A stretch of DNA of 58,367 nt from Bordetella parapertussis (GCA_945906815.1 CAMDRT010000029.1:1-58367), one strand, 5' to 3'. Shown: positions 10,053 to 23,880, counted from the first letter of the stretch. Notes: generated by a model from the sequence alone, not told the origin. A program made the numbers and translations.

Positions 10053-10072
10053 CAGGATAAGAGGAACGGGCG

Positions 10073-11401
10073 TTGGCCGTAAACGATTCACTGCTAGCAT
10101 CAGGGAAAATGGGCGATTTGAAACGCCGTTTCCTGTTTTTGATCGGCGCGTTGATCGTGTTCCGGATAGGGTCGTTCATTCCGGTTCCGGGTATCGACCA
10201 GACCGAGCTTGCCAGCCTGTTTAATCAACAGCGCGGCGGCATACTTGACATGTTCAACATGTTCTCGGGCGGTGCGTTGGAGCGGTTCTCTATTTTTGCA
10301 CTAGGTATCATGCCGTATATTTCGGCTTCTATCATTATGCAGTTGATGACCGTCGCGTCGCCGACTCTGGAAGCCTTAAAGAAGGAAGGCGAAGCTGGCC
10401 GCCGCAAGATAACCCAATACACGCGTTATGGTACTGCGGGACTGGCGGTGTTTCAAAGCTTGGCGATAGCGATAGGCCTTGAAGGCCAGCGCGGGTTGGT
10501 GATTGACCCGGGATTGGTGTTTCGGTTGACCGCGATGGTGACCCTGACCACCGGCACTATGTTCTTGATGTGGCTGGGCGAGCAAATTACCGAGCGCGGT
10601 ATAGGCAACGGCATTTCGCTGTTGATATTCGCAGGCATTGCGGCCGGTTTCCCGCAGGCGGTTGGCGGCACCCTGGAACTGGTGCGCACGGGTGCGATGT
10701 CGATACCTGTAGTGCTGTTTATTGGTGTGCTGGTGGTGGGCGTGACGGCATTCGTATGTTTTGTGGAGCGCGGGCAGCGCAAGATTTTGGTGAATTACGC
10801 AAAGCGTCAGGTTGGGCGCAAGGTGTACGGCGGGCAAAGTTCGCATTTGCCACTAAAACTGAACATGGCTGGCGTAATACCGCCCATATTTGCATCATCG
10901 ATTATTTTATTTCCAGCCACTATTGTGGGGTGGTTTGGCGAAGGGACCTCCAGCGGGGTGACCTGGCTTAAGAATATTGCGGCAACGTTGCATCCGGGCG
11001 AGCCGGTGTACACGCTGCTGTATGCTTCGGCGATTATATTCTTTTGTTTTTTCTACACCGCTTTGGTATTTAATCCGAAGGAAACGGCTGACAACCTGAA
11101 GAAGAGCGGGGCCTTCGTTCCGGGCATACGGCCGGGTGATCAAACCGCACGGTACATCGAGAAAATTACCTTACGGCTGACGCTAGTGGGGGCGGTTTAT
11201 GTGACCTTGGTGTGCCTGCTGCCAGAAATACTGATCGTGTGGAAGAAAGTGCCGTTTTATTTTGGAGGCACCTCGTTGCTGATTATCGTGGTGGTAACGA
11301 TGGACTTTATGTCACAGGTGCAGGCTTACATCATGTCGCATCAGTACGAGAGTTTGTTGAAGAAGGCCAATTTTAAGGGTGGAATGTTCCCCACGCGTTA
11401 G
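10073..11401 (+). CDS. secY: Protein translocase subunit SecY
   Basis: 442 residues, the ten-helix channel subunit of the SecYEG inner-membrane translocase. The TTG at 10073 is taken as start: the frame is closed just upstream, AAGAGGAA lies 8–15 nt before it, and the product begins close to family starts ([31 protein letters not shown]). Visible hallmarks: [26 protein letters not shown], the cytoplasmic loop [19 protein letters not shown], and the C-terminal [17 protein letters not shown]. The gene is followed by rpmJ with no infA in between. Confidence 0.97.
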   Translation: MAVNDSLLASGKMGDLKRRFLFLIGALIVFRIGSFIPVPGIDQTELASLFNQQRGGILDMFNMFSGGALERFSIFALGIMPYISASIIMQLMTVASPTLEALKKEGEAGRRKITQYTRYGTAGLAVFQSLAIAIGLEGQRGLVIDPGLVFRLTAMVTLTTGTMFLMWLGEQITERGIGNGISLLIFAGIAAGFPQAVGGTLELVRTGAMSIPVVLFIGVLVVGVTAFVCFVERGQRKILVNYAKRQVGRKVYGGQSSHLPLKLNMAGVIPPIFASSIILFPATIVGWFGEGTSSGVTWLKNIAATLHPGEPVYTLLYASAIIFFCFFYTALVFNPKETADNLKKSGAFVPGIRPGDQTARYIEKITLRLTLVGAVYVTLVCLLPEILIVWKKVPFYFGGTSLLIIVVVTMDFMSQVQAYIMSHQYESLLKKANFKGGMFPTR

Positions 11402-11464
11402 GGCGCAGTAACTGTTACGCGCACAGCGAGTGAAGCGCATTGAAACAAAGACTGGAGCCGGAAA

Positions 11465-11578
11465 ATGAAAGTGCAGGCATCGGTAAAACGTATGTGCCGC
11501 AATTGCAAGGTTGTGAAACGCAAGCGCGTGGTACGCGTGATTTGCAAAGACCCGCGCCATAAGCAGCGTCAGGGATAA
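11465..11578 (+). CDS. rpmJ: 50S ribosomal protein L36
   Basis: A 37-residue ORF read directly from the sequence: [20 protein letters not shown] followed by [17 protein letters not shown]. It keeps the zinc ribbon (Cys11, Cys14, Cys27 and His32), so this is the zinc-binding C+ form. GGAG is present at 11455–11458, 6 nt before the ATG. Normally secY–infA–rpmJ in betaproteobacteria; here it follows secY by 63 bp. Confidence 0.95.
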   Translation: MKVQASVKRMCRNCKVVKRKRVVRVICKDPRHKQRQG

Positions 11579-11633
11579 TTTGCTTTTTAAAGTTATTTTT
11601 AAAAACAAAAAGTTACGTTAGTGGAGTGAGAGC

Positions 11634-12011
11634 ATGGCTCGTATTGGTGGCGTAAATATCCCGAATCATCAGCACGCTGAAATTGCGCTGACCGCGATCT
11701 ATGGTGTAGGCCGCAGCCGCGCACGCAAGATCTGTGTTGCTGCCGGTATCGAATGCAGCCGCAAGATGAAAGACTTGTCGGACGGCGACATGGAGAAGCT
11801 GCGCGAACAGGTTGCCAAAGTCGCAACAGAAGGTGATTTGCGCCGTGAAGTCTCCATGAACATCAAGCGCTTGATGGACTTGGGCACCTGGCGCGGCAAG
11901 CGTCATCGTGCAGGCTTGCCGGTGCGTGGGCAGCGTACACGCACCAATGCACGCACACGCAAGGGGCCGCGCAAGGCCGCGGTGAAGCTGCAAAAGAGCA
12001 CCACAGTTTAA
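11634..12011 (+). CDS. rpsM: 30S ribosomal protein S13
   Basis: 125 residues: [34 protein letters not shown], helix-two-turn-helix core, and the basic tail [25 protein letters not shown] that contacts P-site tRNA. First gene of the alpha group. Preceded by a 55-bp AT-rich spacer with a GGAGTGAG ribosome-binding site. Confidence 0.97.
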   Translation: MARIGGVNIPNHQHAEIALTAIYGVGRSRARKICVAAGIECSRKMKDLSDGDMEKLREQVAKVATEGDLRREVSMNIKRLMDLGTWRGKRHRAGLPVRGQRTRTNARTRKGPRKAAVKLQKSTTV

Positions 12012-12057
12012 TTGAGTTCAGTGCAGATTTAGCTCACAGGCTTACAGGTAACAACAC

Positions 12058-12447
12058 ATGGCAAAAGCAAGCACGCGAGTGCGCAAGAAGGTCAAGAAGA
12101 ATGTTGCAGAGGGCATTGCCCACGTGCATGCGTCATTCAATAACACCATCGTGACCATCACAGACCGGCAGGGTAACGCGCTGGCCTGGGCGACCTCGGG
12201 CAGCAACGGTTTCAAGGGTTCGCGCAAGTCCACACCGTTCGCCGCGCAGATAGCCGCCGAACAGTGCGGCAAGCTGGCGGTTGAGTGTGGCGTGAAAAAC
12301 ATAGAGGTGCGTATCAAAGGGCCCGGCCCTGGCCGCGAATCCGCAGTGCGCGCGCTGAATGCCGTGGGTTTCAAAATAACCAGTATTTCGGATGTGACAC
12401 CGGTGCCGCACAATGGCTGCCGTCCTCCGAAAAAGAGACGAGTTTAA
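12058..12447 (+). CDS. rpsK: 30S ribosomal protein S11
   Basis: 129 residues: [57 protein letters not shown], the platform protein S11, with the C-terminal [17 protein letters not shown]. The NG within PHNGC corresponds to the site of isoaspartate formation known in S11. Length normal. Confidence 0.97.
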   Translation: MAKASTRVRKKVKKNVAEGIAHVHASFNNTIVTITDRQGNALAWATSGSNGFKGSRKSTPFAAQIAAEQCGKLAVECGVKNIEVRIKGPGPGRESAVRALNAVGFKITSISDVTPVPHNGCRPPKKRRV

Positions 12448-12459
12448 GAGGACCCCCAC

Positions 12460-13086
12460 GTGGCAAGGAATCTCGACGCGAAGTGCAGGCAATGCCGCCG
12501 TGAGGGCGAAAAGCTATTCCTCAAGGGCGAAAAATGTTTCACCGATAAATGTGCGATTGAGCGCCGTAACTATCCTCCTGGACAGCACGGGCAGAAGCAG
12601 TCGCGGTTGTCGGGTTATGGGGTGCAACTGCGCGAAAAGCAGAAAATTCGCCGTATCTATGGGCTACTTGAGCGCCAGTTCCGCCTGTTTTATGCCAAAG
12701 CGGTTGCCAGCAAAGGCGTTACCGGTGAGGCATTGTTGCAGTTGCTCGAAAGCCGTCTGGACACCGTTGCTTTTCGCATGGGTTTTGGCGCCTCGCGCAC
12801 CGAGGCGCGGCAGGTAGTGCGTCACAACGGCATACTGGTGAATGGCAAGCGCGTGAATATCCCGTCCTATCAGTGCCGTCCCGGCGATGTGGTCGAAGTG
12901 GCCGAAGGGGCCAAAGCGCAGTTGCGCATCAAGGCCGCTGCCGAAGCAGCCGAATCGCGCGGCCGCGCCGAGTGGCTGGAAGTGGATAGCAAAGCGTTGA
13001 AAGGCATCTTCAAGGCACGGCCGCAACGCTCGGAGTTGCCATCCAGCATTAATGAATCTCTAGTGGTCGAGCTGTATTCTAAGTAA
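12460..13086 (+). CDS. rpsD: 30S ribosomal protein S4
   Basis: 208 residues. N-terminal region has the [23 protein letters not shown] cysteine pattern of the zinc-binding (C+) S4 class. The S4 RNA-binding domain is [39 protein letters not shown]. The start is GTG at 12460 (GTGGCAAGG) after AAGAGGA. S4 is a primary 16S rRNA-binding protein and the translational repressor of the alpha operon in E. coli. Confidence 0.96.
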   Translation: MARNLDAKCRQCRREGEKLFLKGEKCFTDKCAIERRNYPPGQHGQKQSRLSGYGVQLREKQKIRRIYGLLERQFRLFYAKAVASKGVTGEALLQLLESRLDTVAFRMGFGASRTEARQVVRHNGILVNGKRVNIPSYQCRPGDVVEVAEGAKAQLRIKAAAEAAESRGRAEWLEVDSKALKGIFKARPQRSELPSSINESLVVELYSK

Positions 13087-13164
13087 TGCGCGCGCAGTAA
13101 GCGCACGAGATTGATCACGATTTAAGCTTAGTTGTCACGATTTTAGCGAAGGGGCACCCCTACC

Positions 13165-14145
13165 ATGTCCAGCACTGCACTTCTGAAACCTCGCATCATC
13201 GATGTTCAGAATCTATCCACGCATCACGCGCGGCTCACCATGGAGCCGTTTGAGCGCGGCTACGGCCACACGCTCGGTAATGCACTGCGTCGCACATTGC
13301 TGTCCTCCATGCCGGGTTATGCCGCAACCGAAGTGAGCATTTCCGGCGTGTTGCACGAGTACTCTACTCTCGATGGCGTGCAAGAAGACGTCGTAGATAT
13401 CCTGCTCAATTTGAAGGGCGTGGTGTTAAAACTCCACAACCGTGATGAAGCCACACTCACACTCAAGAAATCGGGGGAGGGCGTGGTGACTGCCGCCGAT
13501 ATCGAGCAGAGTCATGACGTGGAAATCATCAATCCGGCTCACGTGATCGCGCATCTGTCCGTCGCTGGCAATATTGAGTTGCAGATTAAGGTGGAAAAAG
13601 GCCGCGGTTATATTGCAGCTACCAGCCGCAAGGCGGTTGAGGAAGAAGGCCGCACAGTGGGCAACATCCTGCTCGATGCGTCATTTAGCCCGGTGCGCCG
13701 CGTGAGCTATTCGGTTGAATCCGCGCGCGTTGAACAGCGCACTGATCTCGACAAGCTGATTATGGACATCGAGACTAACGGCGCGATTGATCCCGAGGAA
13801 GCCGTGCGCTATGCAGCGCGTATCATGGTCGAGCAATTGTCGGTGTTCTCCGATCTGACGGGTACACCCGCGCTGATCGAAGAAAAACGCGCCACCCAGG
13901 TTGACCCAGTGTTGCTGCGCCCGGTAGATGATCTCGAACTTACCGTGCGGTCAGCCAACTGCCTCAAAGCGGAAAACATTTATTATATCGGCGATCTGAT
14001 TCAGCGTTCGGAAACTGAACTGCTGAAAACGCCAAATCTTGGCAGAAAATCTCTGAACGAAATCAAGGAAGTGCTCGCCATGCGCGGCCTCACCTTGGGC
14101 ATGCGGATCGAGAGCTGGCCGCCCGCAGGGCTTGAAAAACCCTGA
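13165..14145 (+). CDS. rpoA: DNA-directed RNA polymerase subunit alpha
   Basis: 326 residues. The N-terminal dimerisation domain shows [23 protein letters not shown]; the C-terminal domain holds [53 protein letters not shown], including the Arg and Asn/Lys residues that contact UP elements and activators. It assembles the core polymerase. The 78-bp gap from rpsD contains two near-copies of TCACGATTTTA, which might hold a weak promoter. Confidence 0.98.
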   Translation: MSSTALLKPRIIDVQNLSTHHARLTMEPFERGYGHTLGNALRRTLLSSMPGYAATEVSISGVLHEYSTLDGVQEDVVDILLNLKGVVLKLHNRDEATLTLKKSGEGVVTAADIEQSHDVEIINPAHVIAHLSVAGNIELQIKVEKGRGYIAATSRKAVEEEGRTVGNILLDASFSPVRRVSYSVESARVEQRTDLDKLIMDIETNGAIDPEEAVRYAARIMVEQLSVFSDLTGTPALIEEKRATQVDPVLLRPVDDLELTVRSANCLKAENIYYIGDLIQRSETELLKTPNLGRKSLNEIKEVLAMRGLTLGMRIESWPPAGLEKP

Positions 14146-14195
14146 TCCCGGCGCACAACACCGCACGCAAGACCGCACGAAACTAAGGAAACATC

Positions 14196-14600
14196 ATGCG
14201 TCACCGGCACGGATTACGAAAGCTCAACCGCACCAGCAGTCATCGCTTGGCGATGCTGCGCAATATGACGAACTCTTTGCTCAAGCACGAGGCGATCAAA
14301 ACCACGTTGCCCAAGGCCAAAGAGCTGCGTCGCGTGGTCGAACCCATTATCACACTCGGCAAAAAGCCAACGCTCGCCAATCATCGGCTGGCGTTTAATC
14401 GCCTGCGTGACCGCGATAACGTCATCAAGCTGTTTGCTGAAATAGGCCCGCGTTACGCCAAGCGCAATGGCGGTTACTTGCGCATACTGAAATTCGGATT
14501 TCGCAAAGGCGATAACGCGCCGATGGCGTTTGTTGAGCTGGTGGATCGCCCGGAGGCCGCCACCTCGGCACAACCAGCCAAGGAAGAGGCTACAGCGTAG
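14196..14600 (+). CDS. rplQ: 50S ribosomal protein L17
   Basis: 134 residues beginning [50 protein letters not shown], the L17 hallmark, with the basic core [27 protein letters not shown]. The C-terminal 15 residues are an Ala/Glu tail. Last gene of the alpha operon; a terminator follows 23 bp downstream. Confidence 0.97.
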   Translation: MRHRHGLRKLNRTSSHRLAMLRNMTNSLLKHEAIKTTLPKAKELRRVVEPIITLGKKPTLANHRLAFNRLRDRDNVIKLFAEIGPRYAKRNGGYLRILKFGFRKGDNAPMAFVELVDRPEAATSAQPAKEEATA

Positions 14601-14622
14601 GGCCTCTGCACCACGCTGATGC

Positions 14623-14656
14623 AAAGCCGGACCGGATGATACGGTCCGGTTTTTTT
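14623..14656 (+). terminator. Rho-independent terminator of the ribosomal/alpha operon
   Basis: CCGGACC at 14627–14633 pairs with GGTCCGG at 14643–14649 across a 9-nt loop, and seven T residues follow directly (14650–14656). The stem can be extended by an A/G–T side. It lies just after rplQ and just before the stop of the convergent glycerate-kinase gene. Confidence 0.9.
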
Positions 14657-14668
14657 ATGGGTCCGGTT

Positions 14669-15939
14669 TTACAATACCAGTATCACGCGAAAATCATTCA
14701 CATTGGTGCGGGTCGGGCCGGTAATCACCAGCGCGTTGAGCGCGTGAAAAAAACCGTAACCGTCGTTGTTATCTAGCCATTTTGCAGCGTCGATTTGCAG
14801 GGCTGTTGCGCGCGCCACAGCATCGGGTGTGAGTATCGCGCCGGCGTTATTTTCCGAGCCGTCGATGCCGTCGGTGTCGCACGCCAGTGCGTGTATGTTC
14901 TGGGCGCCGTTAAGATCAACCGCCAGGGACAGCAAAAACTCCGCGCAGCGTCCGCCGCGCCCGGCGCCTTTTACGGTGACCGTGCATTCACCGCCGGAGA
15001 TCAGTGCCACCGGCGCGCGCCACGGTGTGGCGTGCCGCTGAACCTCGCGTGCCAGCGCCCCATAGACTTTAGCCACTTCACGCGCTTCACCGGTGACCGA
15101 GTCGCCGAGGATCGCTGGCTGAATACCCTGTGACTTGAAAAATGCCGCCGCCGCGGCCAGTGATCCCTGTGAAGTGGCGATGACGCGGTTTTCGACGTGG
15201 GTGAAAACCCTGGCTCCTGGTTTCGGTGTTTCAGGGATTTCACCCGCCGCACCGCGAGCGAGATGCGCACTGATCGCCGCAGGTGCATTTACGTTATGCC
15301 TACTGATGATATCGAGCGCTTCCTGATAGGTGCTGCTGTCCGCCACGCATGGGCCCGACGCAATGTGCGTCGGATCATCGCCGGTGACATCCGAAATCAC
15401 CAGCGCGACTACCGGCGCTCGGCATGCCGCCGCCATGCGGCCCCCTTGAATCGCTGATAAATGCTTGCGTACGACGTTCATCTCCTGTATCGGCGCCCCC
15501 GATGCAAGCAGTTGTTTTGTAATGACTTTTAAGTCGTCCATGGCGATGCCTGGCGCGGGCAGCGTGAGCAGGCTGGAGCCGCCGCCCGACACCAGCACCA
15601 GCAATAAATCATTTGCGGTGAGTGATTTCACCCGGCGTAAAATTTCGTGCGCAGCCCGCTCGCCGGATTCGTCCGGCACCGGATGACCCGCTTCGATGAC
15701 GGTGATGCGATTGGTGAGTAGGCCATGCTGGTAACGCGTGATCACCAGACCGTCGAGCGGCGCATTGGCTGGCCACTGTTGCTCCACCGCCAGCGCCATA
15801 GCAGCAGCGGCTTTGCCCGCGCCTACCACCAGCGTCCTGCCCTTCGGCGGGGTGGGTAAATGCGCACCGACGATGTGCAGCGGATCAGCCGCCGCGAGTG
15901 CTGCGTCAAAGCTGCCGAGCAGCAATTCGCGTGGCGCCA

Positions 15940-15943
<4 letters not shown>
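14669..15943 (-). CDS. Glycerate 2-kinase / hydroxypyruvate reductase-like protein (MOFRL family)
   Basis: 424 residues of the DUF4147–MOFRL type II glycerate kinase family (GckA/TtuD), which phosphorylates glycerate to 2-phosphoglycerate; older annotations call it hydroxypyruvate reductase TtuD. Seen: N-terminal [26 protein letters not shown] [17 protein letters not shown], and the C-terminal [25 protein letters not shown] with [17 protein letters not shown], all diagnostic. Start is GTG 15943 or ATG 15940, both overlapping the uvrA stop, so it is translationally coupled to uvrA. Kinase is the better-supported activity; substrate not testable here. Confidence 0.88.
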
Positions 15944-18831
<2,888 letters not shown>

Positions 18832-18861
18832 TTTTCGATCCGTCGTAAAATGTAAACCTGC

Positions 18862-18868
18862 TAATATA
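18862..18868. promoter_or_regulatory. Overlapping divergent −10-like elements between uvrA and the MFS gene
   Basis: On the minus strand TATATT (18868–18863) lies 18 bp from TTGGGA, matching a weak sigma-70 promoter for uvrA. On the plus strand TAATAT (18862–18867) lies in the same place, towards the MFS gene, without a clear −35. No SOS (LexA) box of the CTGT…ACAG type is visible. Confidence 0.35.
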
Positions 18869-18904
18869 CCCGCCTTTCGTTTCAATTCCCAAGCTGTTTT
18901 TTCC

Positions 18905-20140
18905 ATGTCATCAAGCAATCGCATGAGCGCCCTGGAACTGCGGGCGAGCGCGGCGCTCGCCAGTGTGTTTGGCCTGCGCTTGTTCGGCATGTTCGTGATA
19001 CTGCCGGTGTTCGCCATTTACGCCGAAACGCTGCCTGGCGGCTCGAATCTCGCACTGGCGGGCATAGCCATCGGCGTGTATGGCCTGACGCAGGCGATAT
19101 TGCAGATTCCGTTTGGCTGGTGGTCGGATCGCATAGGCCGCAAGCCGGTGATCTATATGGGGCTTATCTTGTTCGCGGCGGGCAGTTTTATCGCGGCTGC
19201 GGCACCGAATATTTATGTGGTGATCGCAGGTCGCGTGTTGCAGGGCGCGGGAGCGATTTCGGCGGCGGTGATGGCGCTCGCTGCCGACCTGACGCGCGAA
19301 GAGCATCGCACCAAATCCATGGCGCTGATTGGTTCCACCATAGGCGTGGTGTTTGCGGCTTCGCTGGTGGCCGCACCGTGGCTAGACCAGTTGATCGGCG
19401 TGCCCGGTATATTTGCGCTGACCGGCGTGCTGGCGTTGGGCGCGATAGGTGTGGTGTGGCGCATTGTGCCGGTGGTAAATGACGCGCCGGTTGCACGATC
19501 CTCCAGTCTGCTGAGCGACCTTAAAAGCGTACTTGCGGATCCGCAACTGTTGCGCCTGAACTGGGGCATTTTCGCGCTGCATGCGGTGCTGATGGCGCTG
19601 TTTATTGCGGTGCCATTTGCTTTGCGCAATGTAGGTATGCCGCTGGTACAGCACTGGAAAATTTATCTGCCGGTGATGCTGCTGTCGTTCGTGCTGATGC
19701 TGCCGGCGGTGATGGGCGCACACCATCCACGCCGCTTGAAAGGCTGGTTCGTGGGCTCGGTAGCGCTGCTGCTGTTGGTGCAATTGGCGATGCCGTGGCT
19801 CACCGGGGAGCTCTGGGCTATCGCTTTGTTTTTGTTGTTATTCTTTGTGCCGTTTAATGTGCTCGAAGCGATGCTGCCGTCGCTGGTATCGCGCATCGCG
19901 CCGCCGCAATTGAAGGGCGCGGCCATCGGCGTCTATAGCAGCGTGCAGTTTCTGGGCACTTTCGCGGGAGCGGCGGCTGGCGGATATTTGTACAGCCGCT
20001 GGGGTGTGCACGGCATCGTCGTGCCGGGCGTAATCCTGCTCGCAATCTGGCTTATACTGGCGCTGGGCATGCAAGCGCCACCGCCGCGCGCAAAATCCAA
20101 TGCGCTTTCGTCGCCAGCGGTGGGCGAGCCCGCAACATAA
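18905..20140 (+). CDS. MFS transporter (YajR-like drug/metabolite efflux)
   Basis: About 411 residues from ATG 18905; the frame is open further upstream but that part is antisense to uvrA and lacks membrane character. Twelve hydrophobic segments alternate as in the major facilitator superfamily. Motif A between helices 2 and 3 reads [16 protein letters not shown], and the loop after helix 4 [21 protein letters not shown] is typical of the DHA1 drug:H+ antiporters. A gene of this kind divergent from uvrA and upstream of ssb is common in betaproteobacteria. Substrate unknown. A second in-frame ATG at 18923 is possible. Confidence 0.88.
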   Translation: MSSSNRMSALELRASAALASVFGLRLFGMFVILPVFAIYAETLPGGSNLALAGIAIGVYGLTQAILQIPFGWWSDRIGRKPVIYMGLILFAAGSFIAAAAPNIYVVIAGRVLQGAGAISAAVMALAADLTREEHRTKSMALIGSTIGVVFAASLVAAPWLDQLIGVPGIFALTGVLALGAIGVVWRIVPVVNDAPVARSSSLLSDLKSVLADPQLLRLNWGIFALHAVLMALFIAVPFALRNVGMPLVQHWKIYLPVMLLSFVLMLPAVMGAHHPRRLKGWFVGSVALLLLVQLAMPWLTGELWAIALFLLLFFVPFNVLEAMLPSLVSRIAPPQLKGAAIGVYSSVQFLGTFAGAAAGGYLYSRWGVHGIVVPGVILLAIWLILALGMQAPPPRAKSNALSSPAVGEPAT

Positions 20141-20158
20141 TTTATCTGGGAGTTAAAC

Positions 20159-20623
20159 ATGGCATCAGTCAACAGAGTCATCCTTATCGGCAATCTTGGA
20201 AAAGATCCGGAGACGCGTTACTTGCCCAGTGGTGACGCGGTAGCTAATTTCAGCATCGCTACCACGGAAAAATTCAAGGACAAAAGCGGCGCTCAGCAGG
20301 AACACACCGAATGGCATCGCATTTCATTTTTCGGGCGCCAGGCGGAAATTGCCGGTGAGTACTTAAAAAAAGGCTCGCCCGTTTATGTCGAGGGGCGCAT
20401 ACGCACGCGTAAATGGCAGGACAAGGAAGGGCAGGATCGCTTTACCACCGAAATCGTCGGCGACCGCATGCAACTGCTGGGCAGCCGTGGCGGTGCGGAG
20501 GACATGGCGCGCGAACCCGCTGGGGCTAACGCTGGCGCCAGTGCCGGGGCAGGCGGTAAGCGCCCGGATGGGAAGAAGGGTGGCGGCGGCTTTAACGAAA
20601 TGGAAGACGATATCCCGTTCTAA
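20159..20623 (+). CDS. ssb: Single-stranded DNA-binding protein
   Basis: 154 residues. The OB fold is residues 1–110: [87 protein letters not shown] Gly/Ala-rich linker follows, and the C-terminal acidic tip MEDDIPF recruits replication and repair partners. Lies 18 bp after the MFS gene, near uvrA, as in many proteobacteria. Confidence 0.97.
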   Translation: MASVNRVILIGNLGKDPETRYLPSGDAVANFSIATTEKFKDKSGAQQEHTEWHRISFFGRQAEIAGEYLKKGSPVYVEGRIRTRKWQDKEGQDRFTTEIVGDRMQLLGSRGGAEDMAREPAGANAGASAGAGGKRPDGKKGGGGFNEMEDDIPF

Positions 20624-20624
20624 C

Positions 20625-20677
20625 GGCCGGGTACAGCGTTTAGCGCTCGGCGTTTAGAGTCAAGAGTCCGGCCTTTT
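20625..20677 (+). terminator. Possible terminator after ssb
   Basis: GGCCGG (20625–20630) and CCGGCC (20668–20673) form a perfect 6-bp stem followed by TTTT, but the loop is 37 nt, so this is weaker than a standard terminator. The loop and the following 50 bases contain related TTAGCGCTC and GAGCGCTTAA words, suggesting a degenerate intergenic repeat. Confidence 0.35.
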
Positions 20678-20756
20678 CCCTTGGGCACTTGCACTCAACT
20701 CTGAGCGCTTAACTCTCAACTGCGGCAGCGCAGCAGTGTGCGCTAAGCGCTTGGTG

Positions 20757-20762
20757 TATAAT
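20757..20762 (+). promoter_or_regulatory. Candidate −10 element upstream of the FmdB-type gene
   Basis: A perfect TATAAT preceded by TG lies 36 bp before the ATG of the zinc-ribbon gene. No convincing −35 is seen 16–18 bp upstream. Confidence 0.4.
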
Positions 20763-20797
20763 ACTTTTTCCTATTTTCTAGCTATTTTCAGGGCATC

Positions 20798-21166
20798 ATG
20801 CCGATATACGAATACCGCTGCGACAGTTGCGGCTTCCAGAAGGAATACCTGCAGCGCATGAGCGATGCGTTGCTGACGGATTGTCCCGAGTGCAAGCAGG
20901 CGACGCTGAGCAAAATGGTCACTGCTGCCGGGTTTCAGTTAAAGGGCGGCGGTTGGTATGTCACGGATTTCAAAAGCGGCGGCAGTCACACTTCTGGCGT
21001 TGCTAAAAAAACCGAAGAAAAACAATCGGACACCAGCAGCAAGGGGGAGTCCGTCAAGTCTGACGCCGTGGCCTCCGCCAGCGCTGCTGCAACGCCGGCG
21101 GCTGCGCCCGCTGCGTCCGGCACTGCCAGCGCTGCGAGCGCTCCGGCGACCTCCGGCAGCAGTTGA
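20798..21166 (+). CDS. FmdB-family zinc-ribbon protein
   Basis: 122 residues. The N-terminal ~45 residues are the FmdB/CxxC_CxxC_SSSS domain: MPIYEYRCDSCGFQKEYLQRMSD then DCPECKQATLSKMVTAAGFQLKGGGWYVTDF, with CxxC and CxxC pairs expected to bind zinc. The rest (from residue 65) is a low-complexity Ser/Ala/Pro tail, probably disordered. The family is widespread and placed near aspS or DUF502 genes; its function is thought to be regulatory but is not established. Confidence 0.9.
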   Translation: MPIYEYRCDSCGFQKEYLQRMSDALLTDCPECKQATLSKMVTAAGFQLKGGGWYVTDFKSGGSHTSGVAKKTEEKQSDTSSKGESVKSDAVASASAAATPAAAPAASGTASAASAPATSGSS

Positions 21167-21347
21167 GTTGCAATCCGCGCACACCCTGTAACTCTTCGGG
21201 TAGGCGCGCGTTAGCTGTATTGGCGCTGTGTCGGATGACGAACGCCTGGGCCTATCATGAGGTCGCAGGCATGCCGCAATAAAATTCTCCCTGTTGAAAG
21301 CTATTCGGCTCTAAGCCGGCAACTATTTCACTTTCGTTTCTATTGCT

Positions 21348-22049
21348 ATGCCCAAGAAGAGTTTTTTCAAGCGTTACCTGTTGACTGGCTTGTTGATTTG
21401 GGTGCCGCTGATGATCACGCTGTGGGTGCTCAATCTGCTGGTGAGCACCATGGATCAAACACTGTTATTGCTGCCACTGGCGTTGCGCACCGAAAGCTGG
21501 CTCGGCATACACATCCCCGGACTGGGCGTGATTCTGACGGTAGTGGTGGTGTTTCTCACGGGAGTGTTGGCGGCGAATTTCATCGGGCAAAAGCTGGTGT
21601 CGTTTTGGGAGGGCGTGCTGTTGCGCATTCCCGTGGTGAATTCGATCTACAAGGCGGTCAAGCAAGTCAGCGATACCCTGTTTTCAGGGTCGGGGCATGC
21701 GTTTCGCAAGGTGTTGCTGGTGCGCTACCCGCATCCCGAAGCCTGGTCGCTGGCATTTCAGACTAATCTGCCGAGCGAGCTTACCGGTCATTTCCCGGCA
21801 GAACATGTTGCGGTATTTATTCCCACCACGCCCAGTCCCGTCAACGGGTTTTATTTTTACGTCAAGCGCAGCGAAGTCATTGAGCTCGACATGAGCGTCG
21901 ACGAGGCGTTGAAGTACATCATTTCGATGGGCGTGGCGACATCGGAAAACGCCGGCAAAGATCGCAAAGGCATAAAAAATGGCGAGAATGGCGACAGCGA
22001 ACAAGCCCGCCCGCCGCTGGCCGCGCAGCCGCGAGCGGCAAACGAGTAG
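21348..22049 (+). CDS. DUF502 family inner-membrane protein
   Basis: 233 residues. Two strong hydrophobic segments near the N-terminus (about residues 10–32 and 57–80) flank the conserved DUF502 sequence; LRIPVVNSIYKAVKQVSDTLF is the family hallmark. A soluble C-terminal part includes VFIPTTPSPVNGFYFYVKRSEVIELDMSVDEALKYIISMGV. The last 30 residues are polar. Function unknown. It sits directly upstream of aspS, a conserved order in betaproteobacteria. The 181-bp gap before it shows no clear promoter or other gene. Confidence 0.9.
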   Translation: MPKKSFFKRYLLTGLLIWVPLMITLWVLNLLVSTMDQTLLLLPLALRTESWLGIHIPGLGVILTVVVVFLTGVLAANFIGQKLVSFWEGVLLRIPVVNSIYKAVKQVSDTLFSGSGHAFRKVLLVRYPHPEAWSLAFQTNLPSELTGHFPAEHVAVFIPTTPSPVNGFYFYVKRSEVIELDMSVDEALKYIISMGVATSENAGKDRKGIKNGENGDSEQARPPLAAQPRAANE

Positions 22050-22095
22050 TGCTAATATTTTCTTCCTTTTTGCGAATTTTCAGGTCTGAGTAATC

Positions 22096-23880
22096 ATGCA
22101 TAGCGACTATTGCGGGCTGATCAGCCGCACACATCTGGGGCAGGCGATCACGGTGCAGGGCTGGGTACATCGCCGCCGCGATCACGGCGGGGTTATCTTT
22201 ATCGATTTGCGCGACCGTGAAGGTCTGCTGCAAATAGTTTGCGACCCTGACAATCCCGTCACCTTCAAAACAGCAGAGACGCTGCGCAATGAATTCGTGG
22301 TGCGCATCACGGGCAAAGTGCGCCCGCGCCCCGCGGGCACGGTCAATGCGAATCTGGTGAGCGGTGAAATCGAAGTGCTGGCGCAGTCGATTGAGATTCT
22401 CAATCCGTCGCTGACGCCACCGTTCCTGATGGACGACGAGTCGCTGTCGGAAAACGTGCGCCTCGAGTATCGATTCCTCGACTTGCGCCGCCCGGCGATG
22501 CAAAAAAATTTGCGGTTGCGCTACCGCACCGCGATGGCGGTACGTAACTATCTCGATAAACTGGGATTCATCGACATTGAAACGCCGATGCTCACGCGCT
22601 CCACACCGGAGGGCGCGCGCGATTATCTGGTACCGTCGCGGGTGCATGCCGGTGAGTTTTTCGCACTGCCGCAGTCGCCGCAGTTGTTCAAGCAGATGCT
22701 GATGGTGTCGGGCTTTGACCGCTACTACCAGATCGTCCGGTGTTTTCGCGACGAAGACCTGCGCGCCGACCGTCAGCCGGAGTTTACCCAGATCGATATA
22801 GAAACTTCGTTTCTGACGCAGGACGAAATCACCGGCATGATGGAAGCACTGATTTGCAGCGTGTTCAAGACCGTGCTCGACATCGATCTGCCGCAGCCGT
22901 TTCCGCGTCTGTCGTTTGATGACGCGATGTCGTTGTATGGCTCCGACAAGCCCGACCTGCGCGTGCCGTTGCAGCTCACCGAGCTGACCGACGCGATGAA
23001 AGATGTGGCGTTCAAGGTGTTCTCCGGCCCCGCCAACACGCCGGGCGGTCGCGTTGCCGGCTTGCTGGTGCCGGGTGGTGCGGCACTGACACGCGGTGAG
23101 ATTGACGCCTACACCGAGTTCAGCAAAATTTATGGTGCCAAGGGGCTGGCTTACATCAAAGTCAATGATGTCACGCAGCTGAACGAGAACGGCCTGCAAT
23201 CACCGATCGTGAAAAATCTTTCCGGCGCTGCGCTCAAAGCGGCTGTCGAGCGCACGGGTGCGGCAAATGGAGACCTTATTTTCTTCGGCGCCGACAAAGC
23301 CAAGGTGGTGAACGAAACACTGGGGGCGCTGCGCGCAAAAATAGGTCACGAGCGCGGCCTCGCCGAAAAAGCCTGGAAGCCGCTGTGGGTGCTCGACTTT
23401 CCAATGTTCGAGTGGGACGAGGAAGGCCGGCGCTGGAACGCCATGCATCATCCGTTTACGGCACCCGCGGCAGGACACGAAGACCTGCTCGAAACCAACC
23501 CTGGCGCGGCGCGTGCCGTTGCGCATGACATGGTGTTAAATGGCTGGGAAATCGGCGGCGGTTCGGTGCGCATACACCGCCAGGACATTCAGTCCAAAGT
23601 GTTTACTGCGCTGGGCATCGGCGCCGATGAGGCCGAGGCAAAATTCGGATTTCTGCTGAAAGCCTTGCAATACGGTGCGCCTCCGCACGGCGGCATCGCG
23701 TTCGGTCTGGATCGCATAGTCACCCTGATGGCGGGGGCGGAATCGATACGCGATGTGATTGCATTCCCGAAAACGCAGCGGGCGCAGTGTCTGCTCACGC
23801 AAGCGCCCAATGTGGTGGACGAAAAGCAGTTGCGCGAGTTGCATATACGGCTGCGTAGCGCTGCAACGCCTGCGGCGTAG
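22096..23880 (+). CDS. aspS: Aspartyl-tRNA synthetase
   Basis: 594 residues, class II synthetase charging tRNA-Asp (in many betaproteobacteria also tRNA-Asn). An N-terminal OB fold ([34 protein letters not shown]) binds the anticodon. Catalytic motifs: motif 1 region [30 protein letters not shown], motif 2 [18 protein letters not shown], motif 3 [10 protein letters not shown]. The bacterial GAD insertion is present in the middle. Whether it is discriminating cannot be judged without checking gatCAB and asnS elsewhere. Confidence 0.97.
   Translation: MHSDYCGLISRTHLGQAITVQGWVHRRRDHGGVIFIDLRDREGLLQIVCDPDNPVTFKTAETLRNEFVVRITGKVRPRPAGTVNANLVSGEIEVLAQSIEILNPSLTPPFLMDDESLSENVRLEYRFLDLRRPAMQKNLRLRYRTAMAVRNYLDKLGFIDIETPMLTRSTPEGARDYLVPSRVHAGEFFALPQSPQLFKQMLMVSGFDRYYQIVRCFRDEDLRADRQPEFTQIDIETSFLTQDEITGMMEALICSVFKTVLDIDLPQPFPRLSFDDAMSLYGSDKPDLRVPLQLTELTDAMKDVAFKVFSGPANTPGGRVAGLLVPGGAALTRGEIDAYTEFSKIYGAKGLAYIKVNDVTQLNENGLQSPIVKNLSGAALKAAVERTGAANGDLIFFGADKAKVVNETLGALRAKIGHERGLAEKAWKPLWVLDFPMFEWDEEGRRWNAMHHPFTAPAAGHEDLLETNPGAARAVAHDMVLNGWEIGGGSVRIHRQDIQSKVFTALGIGADEAEAKFGFLLKALQYGAPPHGGIAFGLDRIVTLMAGAESIRDVIAFPKTQRAQCLLTQAPNVVDEKQLRELHIRLRSAATPAA

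Noticed and set aside
21919..23199. 426-residue ORF on the minus strand
   Set aside because: Fully antisense to aspS, whose motifs are certain; the translation has long runs of His, Arg and Gln typical of reverse-strand reading in GC-rich genes.
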